Source: Burkholderiaceae bacterium
GTDB taxonomy: Bacteria > Pseudomonadota > Gammaproteobacteria > Burkholderiales > Rhodocyclaceae
DNA length: 64,000 nt
Direction of reading: 5' to 3'
Assembly: GCA_021738065.1 (NCBI GenBank)
Contig: JAIPCT010000006.1
Span: 1-64,000, forward strand
In this document: piece by piece, positions 56,223 to 64,000 of the stretch
How the letters are laid out: every line of letters starts with the position of its first letter
How positions within the stretch are numbered: the stretch's first letter is position 1
Translations under genes and position numbers: made by a program
The notes under the pieces: model-generated
Told to the model about the DNA's origin: nothing
Database searches by the model: none
What the model saw: only the letters and a program-made list of their open reading frames with translations

Positions 56223-56918
56223 CTATGTTGCACGGCGAGACTCCCTTCGCTCCTTAGCTAGGCGTAGGCGCTCTGGCTCCGTGTACATTCGCTCCAGCAG
56301 CGCAAAGGTGAAGTCGAGAAGATCTTCCGCATCTTCCTTTCCGAGCGTTCCGTCATGAGCGCCATCGTTTCCGTCTTCTTTGATGCACGACGAAAGCTCT
56401 TGTAATGCAGTTGGCAACAGACCTTGCTCGAACAGCCATGGCAATCGAAGGCCAAGGTTACGGCGGATTTTCGAATTTAGGCCGTTAGCGTCAGCTTCGG
56501 GAAGTAGTGATTTGGTAGCGAGATCAACACACAGTCGGAACATCGTACCCGCCGCATTGAAGCAGCCCACAGCCAAACAGGTTGCACCTTCAGAGAACAC
56601 AGAAAGGATTTCTGGAGGGAGGTGTTCGGGCGGAGAGATAGCTTTTGCATCCTTAAGGCTTACGTAGTTCTCTACGGTAACTAACTTGTTGGCAGCGACC
56701 GGTAGCTTGTTAAGCCCGGACTGACGAATGGCTTTGGATTCATCTATCCCTTTTTCGCTTAGAAGAAAGACTGTCGAGCGACTACAGTGGCGGCAAATGC
56801 AGAATGCCTCGTACCAAGACTGCCAGTTGTGCCTGTAACCGACCTGCGTGTGGGCAACCAGATCGAATGTCATTCGACTCGAACCACAACGAGGACAATC
56901 GGCAACTAGCTCTGACAT
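56223..56918 (-). CDS. DUF4145-like protein with N-terminal zinc-ribbon-like motif (cassette gene)
   Basis: VADCPRCGSSRMTF...FCICRHCSRSTVF; LPPEILSVFSEGATCLAVGCFNAAGTMFRLCVDLATKSLLPE. Confidence 0.8.
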   Translation of the reverse strand: MSELVADCPRCGSSRMTFDLVAHTQVGYRHNWQSWYEAFCICRHCSRSTVFLLSEKGIDESKAIRQSGLNKLPVAANKLVTVENYVSLKDAKAISPPEHLPPEILSVFSEGATCLAVGCFNAAGTMFRLCVDLATKSLLPEADANGLNSKIRRNLGLRLPWLFEQGLLPTALQELSSCIKEDGNDGAHDGTLGKEDAEDLLDFTFALLERMYTEPERLRLAKERRESRRAT

Positions 56919-56961
56919 TTCATTTCTCCTGCTTCAATGCGTAGACAAGTCATAACGAAAG

Positions 56962-57031
56962 GCCCAACGTCTGAGTTCAGGGGCGCTGCGCGGCTTTATC
57001 GCGCAGCGTCCCCTGGAACGATGGGTTGGGC
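56962..57031 (-). other. attC recombination site
   Basis: Minus strand GCCCAACCCATCGTTCCAGGGGACGCTGCGCGATAAAGCCGCGCAGCGCCCCTGAACTCAGACGTTGGGC; canonical RYYYAAC...GTTRRRY ends. Confidence 0.92.
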
Positions 57032-57134
57032 GCTGATTTACGCCAGAAGACAGCAGTACAACGTAGCGCAAAAGTCGGCTCTGGTAGGGCAGCGACAGCA
57101 AGGCACGAGTGGTTAACGTCATGAGTCGCCAAGT

Positions 57135-57347
57135 TCACTCAGGCGGTTTTTGCTTTCGCGAGCGTAGAAACGCCACGAGCATGATGATCGCTCCCAACAA
57201 AAAGGCTGGCGAGAAGAACATCCATGCGAACGGCACAGCCAGACAAATTTGCGTCGGATAGACAGCACAAACTCCAAAACCAAGAACGGTGATCGCTATT
57301 GGAGAAAGAAAGATGAGTAAGCCTACGGTTTGAAGAGGATTTTTCAT
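57135..57347 (-). CDS. Small two-TM membrane protein (cassette gene)
   Basis: MKNPLQTVGLLIFLSPIAITVLGFGVCAVYPTQICLAVPFAWMFFSPAFLLGAIIMLVAFLRSRKQKPPE. Confidence 0.65.
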   Translation of the reverse strand: MKNPLQTVGLLIFLSPIAITVLGFGVCAVYPTQICLAVPFAWMFFSPAFLLGAIIMLVAFLRSRKQKPPE

Positions 57348-57393
57348 CAGAATTGATGTGCCCGACGTAAATTGAAGGTCGACTCGAAGTTAC

Positions 57394-57747
57394 TCATCTT
57401 TTGCTGTCTATGTCACTTTCGGGCGACTTTGCGCGTTGAATCAGCAATTGACAGTCTGATATCGGCAGTGAGCCTTTTTTGTTGAACAGTGCGCGAATCA
57501 TATTTTCAATATCTTTGAAATCGGCCCGACTCTCTGCCGCATCAATATGCTTTTGATTACGTTGCTTCCATAGCGAAAACGATGCGTCTATCTCAGCTTG
57601 CATGGATGGTTGGTCTGCTTTGCATTTTTCAACGTGGACTATTGCAAAGACTACTGCGGCAGCTCGATCACTTTCAATCATTGCCTTGCTAGGTGTTGCA
57701 GTCACGCCTAAAAATATTGCTATGAAAAGAACAGTAACGTTTTTCAA
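57394..57747 (-). CDS. Small secreted protein with signal peptide (cassette gene)
   Basis: TTG start: (M)KNVTVLFIAIFLGVTATPSKAMIESDRAAAVVFAIVHVEKCKADQPSMQAEIDASF. Confidence 0.6.
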   Translation of the reverse strand: MKNVTVLFIAIFLGVTATPSKAMIESDRAAAVVFAIVHVEKCKADQPSMQAEIDASFSLWKQRNQKHIDAAESRADFKDIENMIRALFNKKGSLPISDCQLLIQRAKSPESDIDSKR

Positions 57748-57768
57748 TTTGATAGCCTCGCCAAATAG

Positions 57769-57821
57769 GCCCAACGTTAAATATGGCTCCTAATTGACGG
57801 GATGCATTCCGTCATTTAGGC
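57769..57821 (-). other. Degenerate attC-like site
   Basis: Minus strand GCCTAAATGACGGAATGCATCCCGTCAATTAGGAGCCATATTTAACGTTGGGC; 3' TTAACGTTGGGC typical, 5' core weak. Confidence 0.6.
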
Positions 57822-57976
57822 CGGATATAAAGTCGTACATTTTGACAATTCTCCAAATGTTCAAACTGTTGACGAATTTTAGTGGGGCCTAAAACGTCGG
57901 TAATCCCGTCATTGCTGGAACCAGAGTCGGGGTCACGTTCGGCTACCCGAAATGGATTAGACGATTTATCCGGCAT
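57812..57976 (-). CDS. Small hypothetical cassette ORF whose stop overlaps the attC-like site
   Basis: MPDKSSNPFRVAERDPDSGSSNDGITDVLGPTKIRQQFEHLENCQNVRLYIRPK. Confidence 0.35.
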   Translation of the reverse strand: MPDKSSNPFRVAERDPDSGSSNDGITDVLGPTKIRQQFEHLENCQNVRLYIRPK

Positions 57977-57994
57977 TTCCACAAGGGGCAATCC

Positions 57995-58299
57995 CTCACG
58001 TGCGACGCTTTTCACTCCCCTCTGACCCGCCGAGCGAGGAAGGTTCGCCGGGGGCAGTCCGGTCGCGTTGTCCGACGACGGCCGGGTTTTGGCCGGCTAG
58101 TTTAGCGGCCGGCCCGGCGGGCCTTTCGCAGCGAGGGGAGCCCGCAGGGCCGGGGCGGCGGGGCGCGTTTCTTTGGGTACTTTCTTGCCGCGCAGCAAGA
58201 AAGTATCTCGCCTGCCGGGGCGAGTCCCGGCTTGTGGGTTAAGGGCACGGCCTGAAAAGTCCCCGAAGGGAAGCTAAGCGCTGGCGCTGGCGATACGGC
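57995..58299. repeat. Right arm of long inverted repeat flanking the cassette array
   Basis: Reverse complement of 54839..55147. Confidence 0.92.
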
Positions 58300-58318
58300 A
58301 ATGGACTGAAGGAAGCAC

Positions 58319-58590
58319 TGGATTCCGGCGTTGCCACCCCGCGCAGCGGAATCAAAGGCATGCAGAGCCGTCGGAATGACAGAACCTCAAAACTCGGCGC
58401 TGGTGATACGGCGATGCGATCAACGATGCACTGGATTACGGCGTTGCCACCCCGCGCAGCCGAATCCAAGGCATGCAACGTCGCCGGAACGACGGCACGT
58501 CAAAAAGTCGGCGTTGGCGACACGGCGAAGGCGCGGCCATGCGGCACGTCAAAAACTCGGCGTTGGCGACACGGCGCCCAAGCCGCCATC
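58319..58590. repeat. Tandem/nested REP-like and KVGAGDTA-type repeats upstream of metG
   Basis: CTGGATTCCGGCGTTGCCACCCCGCGCAGC at 58319 repeated at 58431; AAACTCGGCG(C/T)TGG(T/C)GA(T/C)ACGGCG at about 58388, 58502, 58551. Confidence 0.85.
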
Positions 58591-58664
58591 CCTCCCCGGT
58601 ACAATGCCCCTCTTCAGGCCCGCCGCGCCGCGCGGCGGCCACCAGCAACCGGAAAGACCGTGTC

Positions 58665-60827
58665 ATGACCCGCAAGATTCTCGTCACCAGCGCCCTGCCG
58701 TATGCCAACGGCGCGATCCATCTCGGCCATCTGGTCGAGTACATCCAGACCGATATCTGGTCGCGCTTCCAGAAGATGCGCGGCCACGAATGCTGGTATG
58801 TCTGCGCCGACGACACTCACGGCACGCCGATCATGCTGCGCGCCGAGAAAGAGGGCATCACCCCCGAGGCCCTGATCGAGCGCGTGCATGCCGAGCACTC
58901 GCGCGACTTTGCCGGCTTTCATGTGGCCTTCGACAATTACTACACCACGCATTCGGACGAAACGCGGCATTACTCGGAAGACATTTTCGCCAAGCTGAAG
59001 ACCGCCGGATTGATCGAGGTGCGCTCGATCGAGCAGTATTACGATCCGGTCAAGGAGATGTTCCTGCCTGATCGTTTCATCAAGGGTGAATGTCCGAAGT
59101 GCGGCACCAAGGATCAGTATGGCGACGCCTGCGAATCCTGCGGCGCGGCCTATGCGCCGACCGACCTGAAGAATCCCTACTCGGCGGTGTCCGGTGCCAA
59201 ACCGGTGCTGAAATCTTCCGACCACTATTTTTTCAAGCTCTCCGATCCGCGCTGCCAGAGTTTCCTGCGGCAATGGACCAAAAACGGAGCACGCCTGCAG
59301 ACCGAGGCATCGAACAAGCTGCAGGAATGGCTGGGCGAGCCGGGCGAGAACAAGCTTACCGATTGGGACATTTCGCGCGATGCGCCTTACTTCGGCTTCG
59401 AGATTCCCGGCGACGACGGCAAGAGCACGGGCAAGTTCTTCTATGTCTGGCTCGACGCACCGATCGGCTACATGGGTTCGTTCAAGAATTTTTGCGACAA
59501 GACGGGCCTGGATTTCGACGAATACTGGGGCAAGGATTCGCAGGCCGAGCTGTATCACTTCATCGGCAAGGACATTCTCTACTTCCACGCCCTGTTCTGG
59601 CCCGCCGAACTGGAGCACGCCGGCTACCGGACGCCGACCAATGTCTTCGCCCACGGCTTTCTCACCGTCGATGGCGCCAAGATGTCCAAGTCGCGCGGCA
59701 CTTTCATCACCGCCGAGAGTTATCTGCAACAGGGCCTCAATCCCGAATGGCTGCGCTACTACTTCGCCGCCAAGTTGAACGGCACCATGGAGGACATCGA
59801 CCTCAATCTCGAGGACTTCGCCCAGCGCGTCAATTCGGACCTCGTGGGCAAGTACATCAACATCGCCAGCCGTGCCGCCGGCTTCATCGCCAAGCGCTTC
59901 GACGGCAAGCTGCTGCACGCGCATGTCAATGAGCGCTTCCACGCCGACCTGCCCGGCCTTCGCGAGGCCGCCGAGGAGATCGCCGGTTACTACGAAGCGC
60001 GCGATTCGGCGCGCGCGCTGCGCCGGGTGATGGCCTTGGCCGACCAGATCAACCAGTACGTGGACAAGAACCAGCCCTGGGTGCTGGCCAAGGACAAGGA
60101 AAAAGACGAGCTGCTGCACTATGTGTGCTCGGCATTGATCAACGCCTTCCGCCTGCTGACGATCTATCTGAAGCCGGTGTTGCCCAAGCTGGCGCAACGC
60201 GCCGAGGAGTTCCTCAACGTCGCTCCGCTGCACTGGGCGGATGCCGGCCACTTGTTGCCGCCGGCGCATCTGATCAACGCGTACGAGCACTTGATGCAGC
60301 GCATCGACCCGAAGCAGATCGAAGCGCTGGTGGCGGCCAATCGCGAGTCCCTGGCGCCGACCCCGGCCGCCGTACCGGCCGCCGTGTCGCCAGCGCCGAG
60401 TTCCGCCGCTTCGCATTCGCCGCAGCGCCACGCCCAGCATCAGCAAGCCGCTGAAGACAAGGCGCAGGCCAGCGCGGGCGGGCCGTATATTTCGATCGAC
60501 GATTTCAGCAAGGTCGAACTGCGTATTGCACGCATTGCCGACGCGCAACATGTCGAGGGCGCCGACAAACTGATCCGCCTGACGCTCGATCTCGGCGAAG
60601 GCGAGGGCAAGACGCGCAATGTTTTTGCCGGCATCAAGTCGGCCTACGATCCGGCGCAACTGGTGGGGCGCCTGACCGTGATGGTCGCCAATCTCGCTCC
60701 GCGCAAAATGAAGTTCGGCATGAGCGAGGGCATGGTGCTGGCAGCCTCGGATGCCGACGACAAGTCCACCGGCCTGTTCCTGCTCTCACCCGACAGCGGC
60801 GCGCAGCCCGGCATGCGGGTCAAGTGA
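58665..60827 (+). CDS. metG: Methionyl-tRNA synthetase with C-terminal tRNA-binding domain
   Basis: [51 protein letters not shown]. Confidence 0.98.
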   Translation: MTRKILVTSALPYANGAIHLGHLVEYIQTDIWSRFQKMRGHECWYVCADDTHGTPIMLRAEKEGITPEALIERVHAEHSRDFAGFHVAFDNYYTTHSDETRHYSEDIFAKLKTAGLIEVRSIEQYYDPVKEMFLPDRFIKGECPKCGTKDQYGDACESCGAAYAPTDLKNPYSAVSGAKPVLKSSDHYFFKLSDPRCQSFLRQWTKNGARLQTEASNKLQEWLGEPGENKLTDWDISRDAPYFGFEIPGDDGKSTGKFFYVWLDAPIGYMGSFKNFCDKTGLDFDEYWGKDSQAELYHFIGKDILYFHALFWPAELEHAGYRTPTNVFAHGFLTVDGAKMSKSRGTFITAESYLQQGLNPEWLRYYFAAKLNGTMEDIDLNLEDFAQRVNSDLVGKYINIASRAAGFIAKRFDGKLLHAHVNERFHADLPGLREAAEEIAGYYEARDSARALRRVMALADQINQYVDKNQPWVLAKDKEKDELLHYVCSALINAFRLLTIYLKPVLPKLAQRAEEFLNVAPLHWADAGHLLPPAHLINAYEHLMQRIDPKQIEALVAANRESLAPTPAAVPAAVSPAPSSAASHSPQRHAQHQQAAEDKAQASAGGPYISIDDFSKVELRIARIADAQHVEGADKLIRLTLDLGEGEGKTRNVFAGIKSAYDPAQLVGRLTVMVANLAPRKMKFGMSEGMVLAASDADDKSTGLFLLSPDSGAQPGMRVK

Positions 60828-60835
60828 CAGGGAAA

Positions 60836-60976
60836 AACTTGAACCACGGGGAACACGGGGAGCACGGGGATTGTCGGAAGCTTTTGCCGGTTGGTGTCTC
60901 GGGCCGAGGGTATTGATGGACGAAACTGCCAATTCGGAGAATTCCCCCGTGCTCCCCGTGTCCCCCGTGGTCAACC
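60836..60976. repeat. Long inverted-repeat element C (CACGGGG type)
   Basis: GAACCACGGGGAACACGGGGAGCACGGGG...CCCCCGTGCTCCCCGTGTCCCCCGTGGTC. Confidence 0.9.
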
Positions 60977-60989
60977 CGAGCGTGTCTGG

Positions 60990-61265
60990 ATGACTGTAGT
61001 GCGTCACCTGCTGATCAGCGGCCGAGTGCAGGGCGTCGGCTTTCGCTACTCGATGGCGGCGCAGGCGCGTCTGCTGGGCGTTTGCGGCTGGGTGCGGAAT
61101 CGTCGGGACGGCAGCGTCGAAGCGATGATCGCCGGCGATGCCGGGCAGATCGAGCAGATGCTGGCCTGGTGCCACACCGGCCCCGCGGGGTGCGCTGTCG
61201 AGAAAGTCTCGATCCAGCCCGGTCGCGACGAGTTCGCCGGATTCGAGATCAAACCCACCGCCTGA
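60990..61265 (+). CDS. acyP: Acylphosphatase
   Basis: VRHLLISGRVQGVGFRYSMAAQARLLGVCGWVRNRRDGSVEAMIAG. Confidence 0.95.
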   Translation: MTVVRHLLISGRVQGVGFRYSMAAQARLLGVCGWVRNRRDGSVEAMIAGDAGQIEQMLAWCHTGPAGCAVEKVSIQPGRDEFAGFEIKPTA

Positions 61266-61598
61266 ATCGCCGCATCCAGCAAGCGAAGCTCCCACCGCGT
61301 GGGAGCCAAACAGTTTGTGCGTCTGTCGAGAATGCGCAAGCGGATACTTGAAGCCGCCGGTATTCCACCCCGGGGTCTTTCAAATCTGAACAAGCAATAG
61401 CAAAGAATTACCCCCGTTTTCCGCGCATTCCCTTGCTTAGCACGAGTCGCCTGTTGTTCCATACTTCAGCGCGGATGACTGCTCCTGCCTACTGCACCAT
61501 CAACGCTCGTAGACGCAGTATCACTGGAAATCAGCCATGCCAATTCGAAGCTCAGAGCCCGTGACGATGTCACTCTTGATTGGAAATGGAGATTTGCA

Positions 61599-62387
61599 AT
61601 GAAACTGAATACACAGACAGAAACGACGCAACACGTTTCGGTGATGGCGACCGGTGAAGCCAACCAGGCCGATGCCGACATGCAGATACAGCGGACCATG
61701 ACCGAGGAAAGACTGCCCTTCACTGTCAAGATAGTGCGCAACGAGGTGGATCTCGACAAAGCCGTATCCATCCGCCACATGGCCTACGAACGCCACATCC
61801 CTGAACTCGCGGCAAAACTGGATAGGCCCGAGGCCTACGACAATGAGCCGGGATCGGTGGTGCTGCTGGCGGAATCCAAACTCGATGGTTCGCCCCTGGG
61901 CACCATGCGCATACAGACCAATCGCTTTCGTAAACTGGCGCTGGAGGAATCTGTCGAACTGCCGTCCTGGTTGCAAGGCAAGAGCCAGGCCGAAGCCACC
62001 CGACTCGGAATATTCAATAGTCGCGTCATGGGGCGATTGGTCAAGACGGCGATATTCAAGGCCTACTATCAATACTGCCTGCTGGACGAAATCGAGTGGA
62101 TGGTCATCACCGCACGCTCACCGCTGGACCGGCAATACGCGGCCCTGCTATTCGTCGATGCAATTCCTGGCGGCGGCTACATACCGATGAGCCATGTCGG
62201 CGGTATCCCGCATCGGGTGATGGCACTCAAGGTTGGCTTGGTAGAGCAAAACTGGCGCAAAGCGGGACATCCGCTTTACAACTTCTTTTTCCATACAAGC
62301 CATTCGGATATCGATTTATGCGGCATCGCTGGCCAAGTGGCAACCGGTTCCCATTTTCGCTCCACGACTTCCTTGGGAATTAGCTGA
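61599..62387 (+). CDS. N-acyl amino acid synthase FeeM-like / GNAT-related acyltransferase
   Basis: FTVKIVRNEVDLDKAVSIRHMAYERH...VVLLAESKLDGSPLGTMRIQTNRFRKLALEESVELPSWL...EIEWMVITARSPLDRQYAALLF. Confidence 0.65.
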   Translation: MKLNTQTETTQHVSVMATGEANQADADMQIQRTMTEERLPFTVKIVRNEVDLDKAVSIRHMAYERHIPELAAKLDRPEAYDNEPGSVVLLAESKLDGSPLGTMRIQTNRFRKLALEESVELPSWLQGKSQAEATRLGIFNSRVMGRLVKTAIFKAYYQYCLLDEIEWMVITARSPLDRQYAALLFVDAIPGGGYIPMSHVGGIPHRVMALKVGLVEQNWRKAGHPLYNFFFHTSHSDIDLCGIAGQVATGSHFRSTTSLGIS

Positions 62388-62576
62388 AATTCCGAATATT
62401 CGGCAGAGAACCCTTGGATGGGACAAGCCAGGTTGTCGCAGCCGAAGTTCAGACCAGAGACAGCAGCAACGCATTTGATGTTTGGCCGCAGGATCTGGGA
62501 TGGTTTCGGGTTGGGCCACGACGGCCCATTCTTTATCTAATTCGCGGGGCACCGCTTACCCTGGAAAGAGGACCAC

Positions 62577-64000
62577 ATGAAAGCGCTTCTACTGTCACCC
62601 ATATTCCCAATATCCTTCTGGCACTACAGCGGCTTCCTCAAAATAGCGGGATTGAAAGCCCTGGTGCCGCCGCTTGGTCTCATCACCGTTGCGGCATTGC
62701 TCCCCGAGAATTGGGAGTTTCGGCTGCGTGATCGCAACGTGGGGGAGGAAACCGATGACGACTGGAGCTGGTGCGATATCGTGCTGATTTCGGCGATGCG
62801 CTGCCAGCAGGCCGACTATCATCAGCTCATTGCCAAGGCCCTGCGGTTGGGGAAAAAAGTTGCCGTCGGCGGACCTTACGCTACGTCCAACCCCAAGGCG
62901 TCCATCGATTCAGGCGCGCATTTTGTGGTGTTGGGCGAGGGTGAGAACACTATTCCGCAATTCGCGGCGGCCGTCGAGCGCGGTGACCCGAATGGGACTT
63001 TCCGCGCGGAGGGGAAGGTTGACCTGGCCACGAGTCCGATCCCGCGCTTCGATCTGCTCCAAACAGAAGCTTATCTCCACATGCCGGTGCAGACTAACCG
63101 GGGCTGCCCTTATTCCTGCGAGTTTTGCGAGATTCCAGTGCTGGACGGCAAGAAAACGCGAACCAAGGGCGTCGCGCAGATACTCGCCGAACTGCAGGCA
63201 ATCCATGCGCTCGGTTTTCGCGGAACGATATTTTTCACCGACGACAATTTCATCATTCTGAAAAGGCAGGTCAAGGAACTGTTGCGAACCATCGTGCGCT
63301 GGAACGACGAACACGGACGTCCTTTCGACTTCCTCACGCAAGCCTCGGTGAATGTGGCCGAAGACGACGAAATGCTCGAACTCATGGGTCAGGCCGGATT
63401 TCACGCGCTGTTCCTCGGCATCGAGACACCCGAAGTCGATCTGCTGAAAATGACCAAAAAACAGCACAATGCGCGCCGCCCGCTGCTCGACGCCTGCCGC
63501 AAGATCAACGATGCCGGCATCCTCATCCACTGCGGCATGATCCTGGGCTTCGACGGCGAAAAGACCGGCGCCGGCGATCGCATTCAATCCTTCATCGAGG
63601 AAACCGCCATTCCGCAGGCCATGCTCGCGGTGCTGCAGGCCGTTCCCAACACGCCGTTGTGGAAGCGCCTGGAAGGCGAGGAACGCTTGATGTTGGTGAG
63701 GGATCCGAGCAAGCCTTTCCTGGGAAACGATACGGCGGCGATGCCGAATTTCTCCACGACGCGTCCCGTTGAGGACATCGCCCGTGAATTCATCGAGGCC
63801 ACCTGGAAGCTTTATGAGCCCAGCCGGTATCTGGGCCGTTGTTTTCGGCAAGTGCGGCGCTTGCGCGTGATTCATCCCTTCCGTCAGAATGTTCGCGGGC
63901 CATTCCGGGTCACAGCGCATCTGATTCCCCGGCTGTTGTGGCGTCAGGGTGTCATGACCGAGGGTGTGCGGTTGCAGTTCTGGGCGCAGCTCGTCGCAAT
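62577..64000 (+). CDS. B12-binding-domain radical SAM protein (DUF4070-like C-term), truncated by window end
   Basis: MKALLLSPIFPISFWHYSGFLKIAGLKALVPPLGLITVAALLPENWEFRLRDRNV; radical SAM TNRGCPYSCEFCEIPVLDG; open to 64000. Confidence 0.88.
   Translation, partial: MKALLLSPIFPISFWHYSGFLKIAGLKALVPPLGLITVAALLPENWEFRLRDRNVGEETDDDWSWCDIVLISAMRCQQADYHQLIAKALRLGKKVAVGGPYATSNPKASIDSGAHFVVLGEGENTIPQFAAAVERGDPNGTFRAEGKVDLATSPIPRFDLLQTEAYLHMPVQTNRGCPYSCEFCEIPVLDGKKTRTKGVAQILAELQAIHALGFRGTIFFTDDNFIILKRQVKELLRTIVRWNDEHGRPFDFLTQASVNVAEDDEMLELMGQAGFHALFLGIETPEVDLLKMTKKQHNARRPLLDACRKINDAGILIHCGMILGFDGEKTGAGDRIQSFIEETAIPQAMLAVLQAVPNTPLWKRLEGEERLMLVRDPSKPFLGNDTAAMPNFSTTRPVEDIAREFIEATWKLYEPSRYLGRCFRQVRRLRVIHPFRQNVRGPFRVTAHLIPRLLWRQGVMTEGVRLQFWAQLVA

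Noticed and set aside
57348-57393. attC site between the 126-aa and 70-aa cassette ORFs
   Set aside because: No RYYYAAC/GTTRRRY pair or hairpin seen; the two ORFs probably share one cassette.
58614-60659. 681-aa minus-strand ORF antisense to metG
   Set aside because: GC-driven shadow ORF; metG is unambiguous on the plus strand.
63548-63575. GEKTGAGDR in the radical SAM protein as another dispersed-repeat copy
   Set aside because: Looks like a native family motif, and the DNA does not match the repeat consensus well.

Overview
This 64 kb window is a high-GC bacterial chromosome segment. Gene order (lolB-ispE-tRNA-Gln-prs-rplY-pth-ychF; ruvCAB-ybgC-tolQRAB-pal-cpoB-queE; rpsU-yqeY-dnaG-rpoD; ahcY-holin-like-metF) suggests a betaproteobacterium, which is an inference. 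I saw no transposase, integrase, rRNA or CRISPR array. The backbone is ordinary, but several accessory structures stand out. (1) An integrase-less integron cassette array (CALIN-like) at about 55.2-57.98 kb has two near-canonical and two degenerate attC sites downstream of low-GC genes. It is enclosed by long (about 290-310 bp) inverted repeats. (2) The ruv-tol housekeeping cluster is interrupted at three points by glycosyltransferase and SAM-methyltransferase genes. One insertion is bounded by a 121-bp near-identical direct repeat of the ybgC 3' end, including a truncated, otherwise divergent ybgC copy. (3) A hipBA mini-island sits between an intact initiator tRNA-Met and a decayed 3' remnant of it. 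(4) A roughly 24-bp dispersed repeat (AAAGTCGGCGCTGGCGATACGGCG) occurs at least a dozen times, including inside ORFs (RuvA, DUF853 ATPase, MetG, TolA, QueE, LolB), where it is read in different frames. (5) Three long inverted-repeat elements are built from CACAGAG/CACGGGG-like heptads. (6) An alpha-2-macroglobulin gene is split by a single in-frame stop. (7) A TonB receptor / periplasmic binding protein / hybrid kinase operon has a receiver with Asn at the likely phospho-acceptor site. (8) An SAH riboswitch precedes ahcY. All calls come from reading the sequence and the ORF track; no searches were run.
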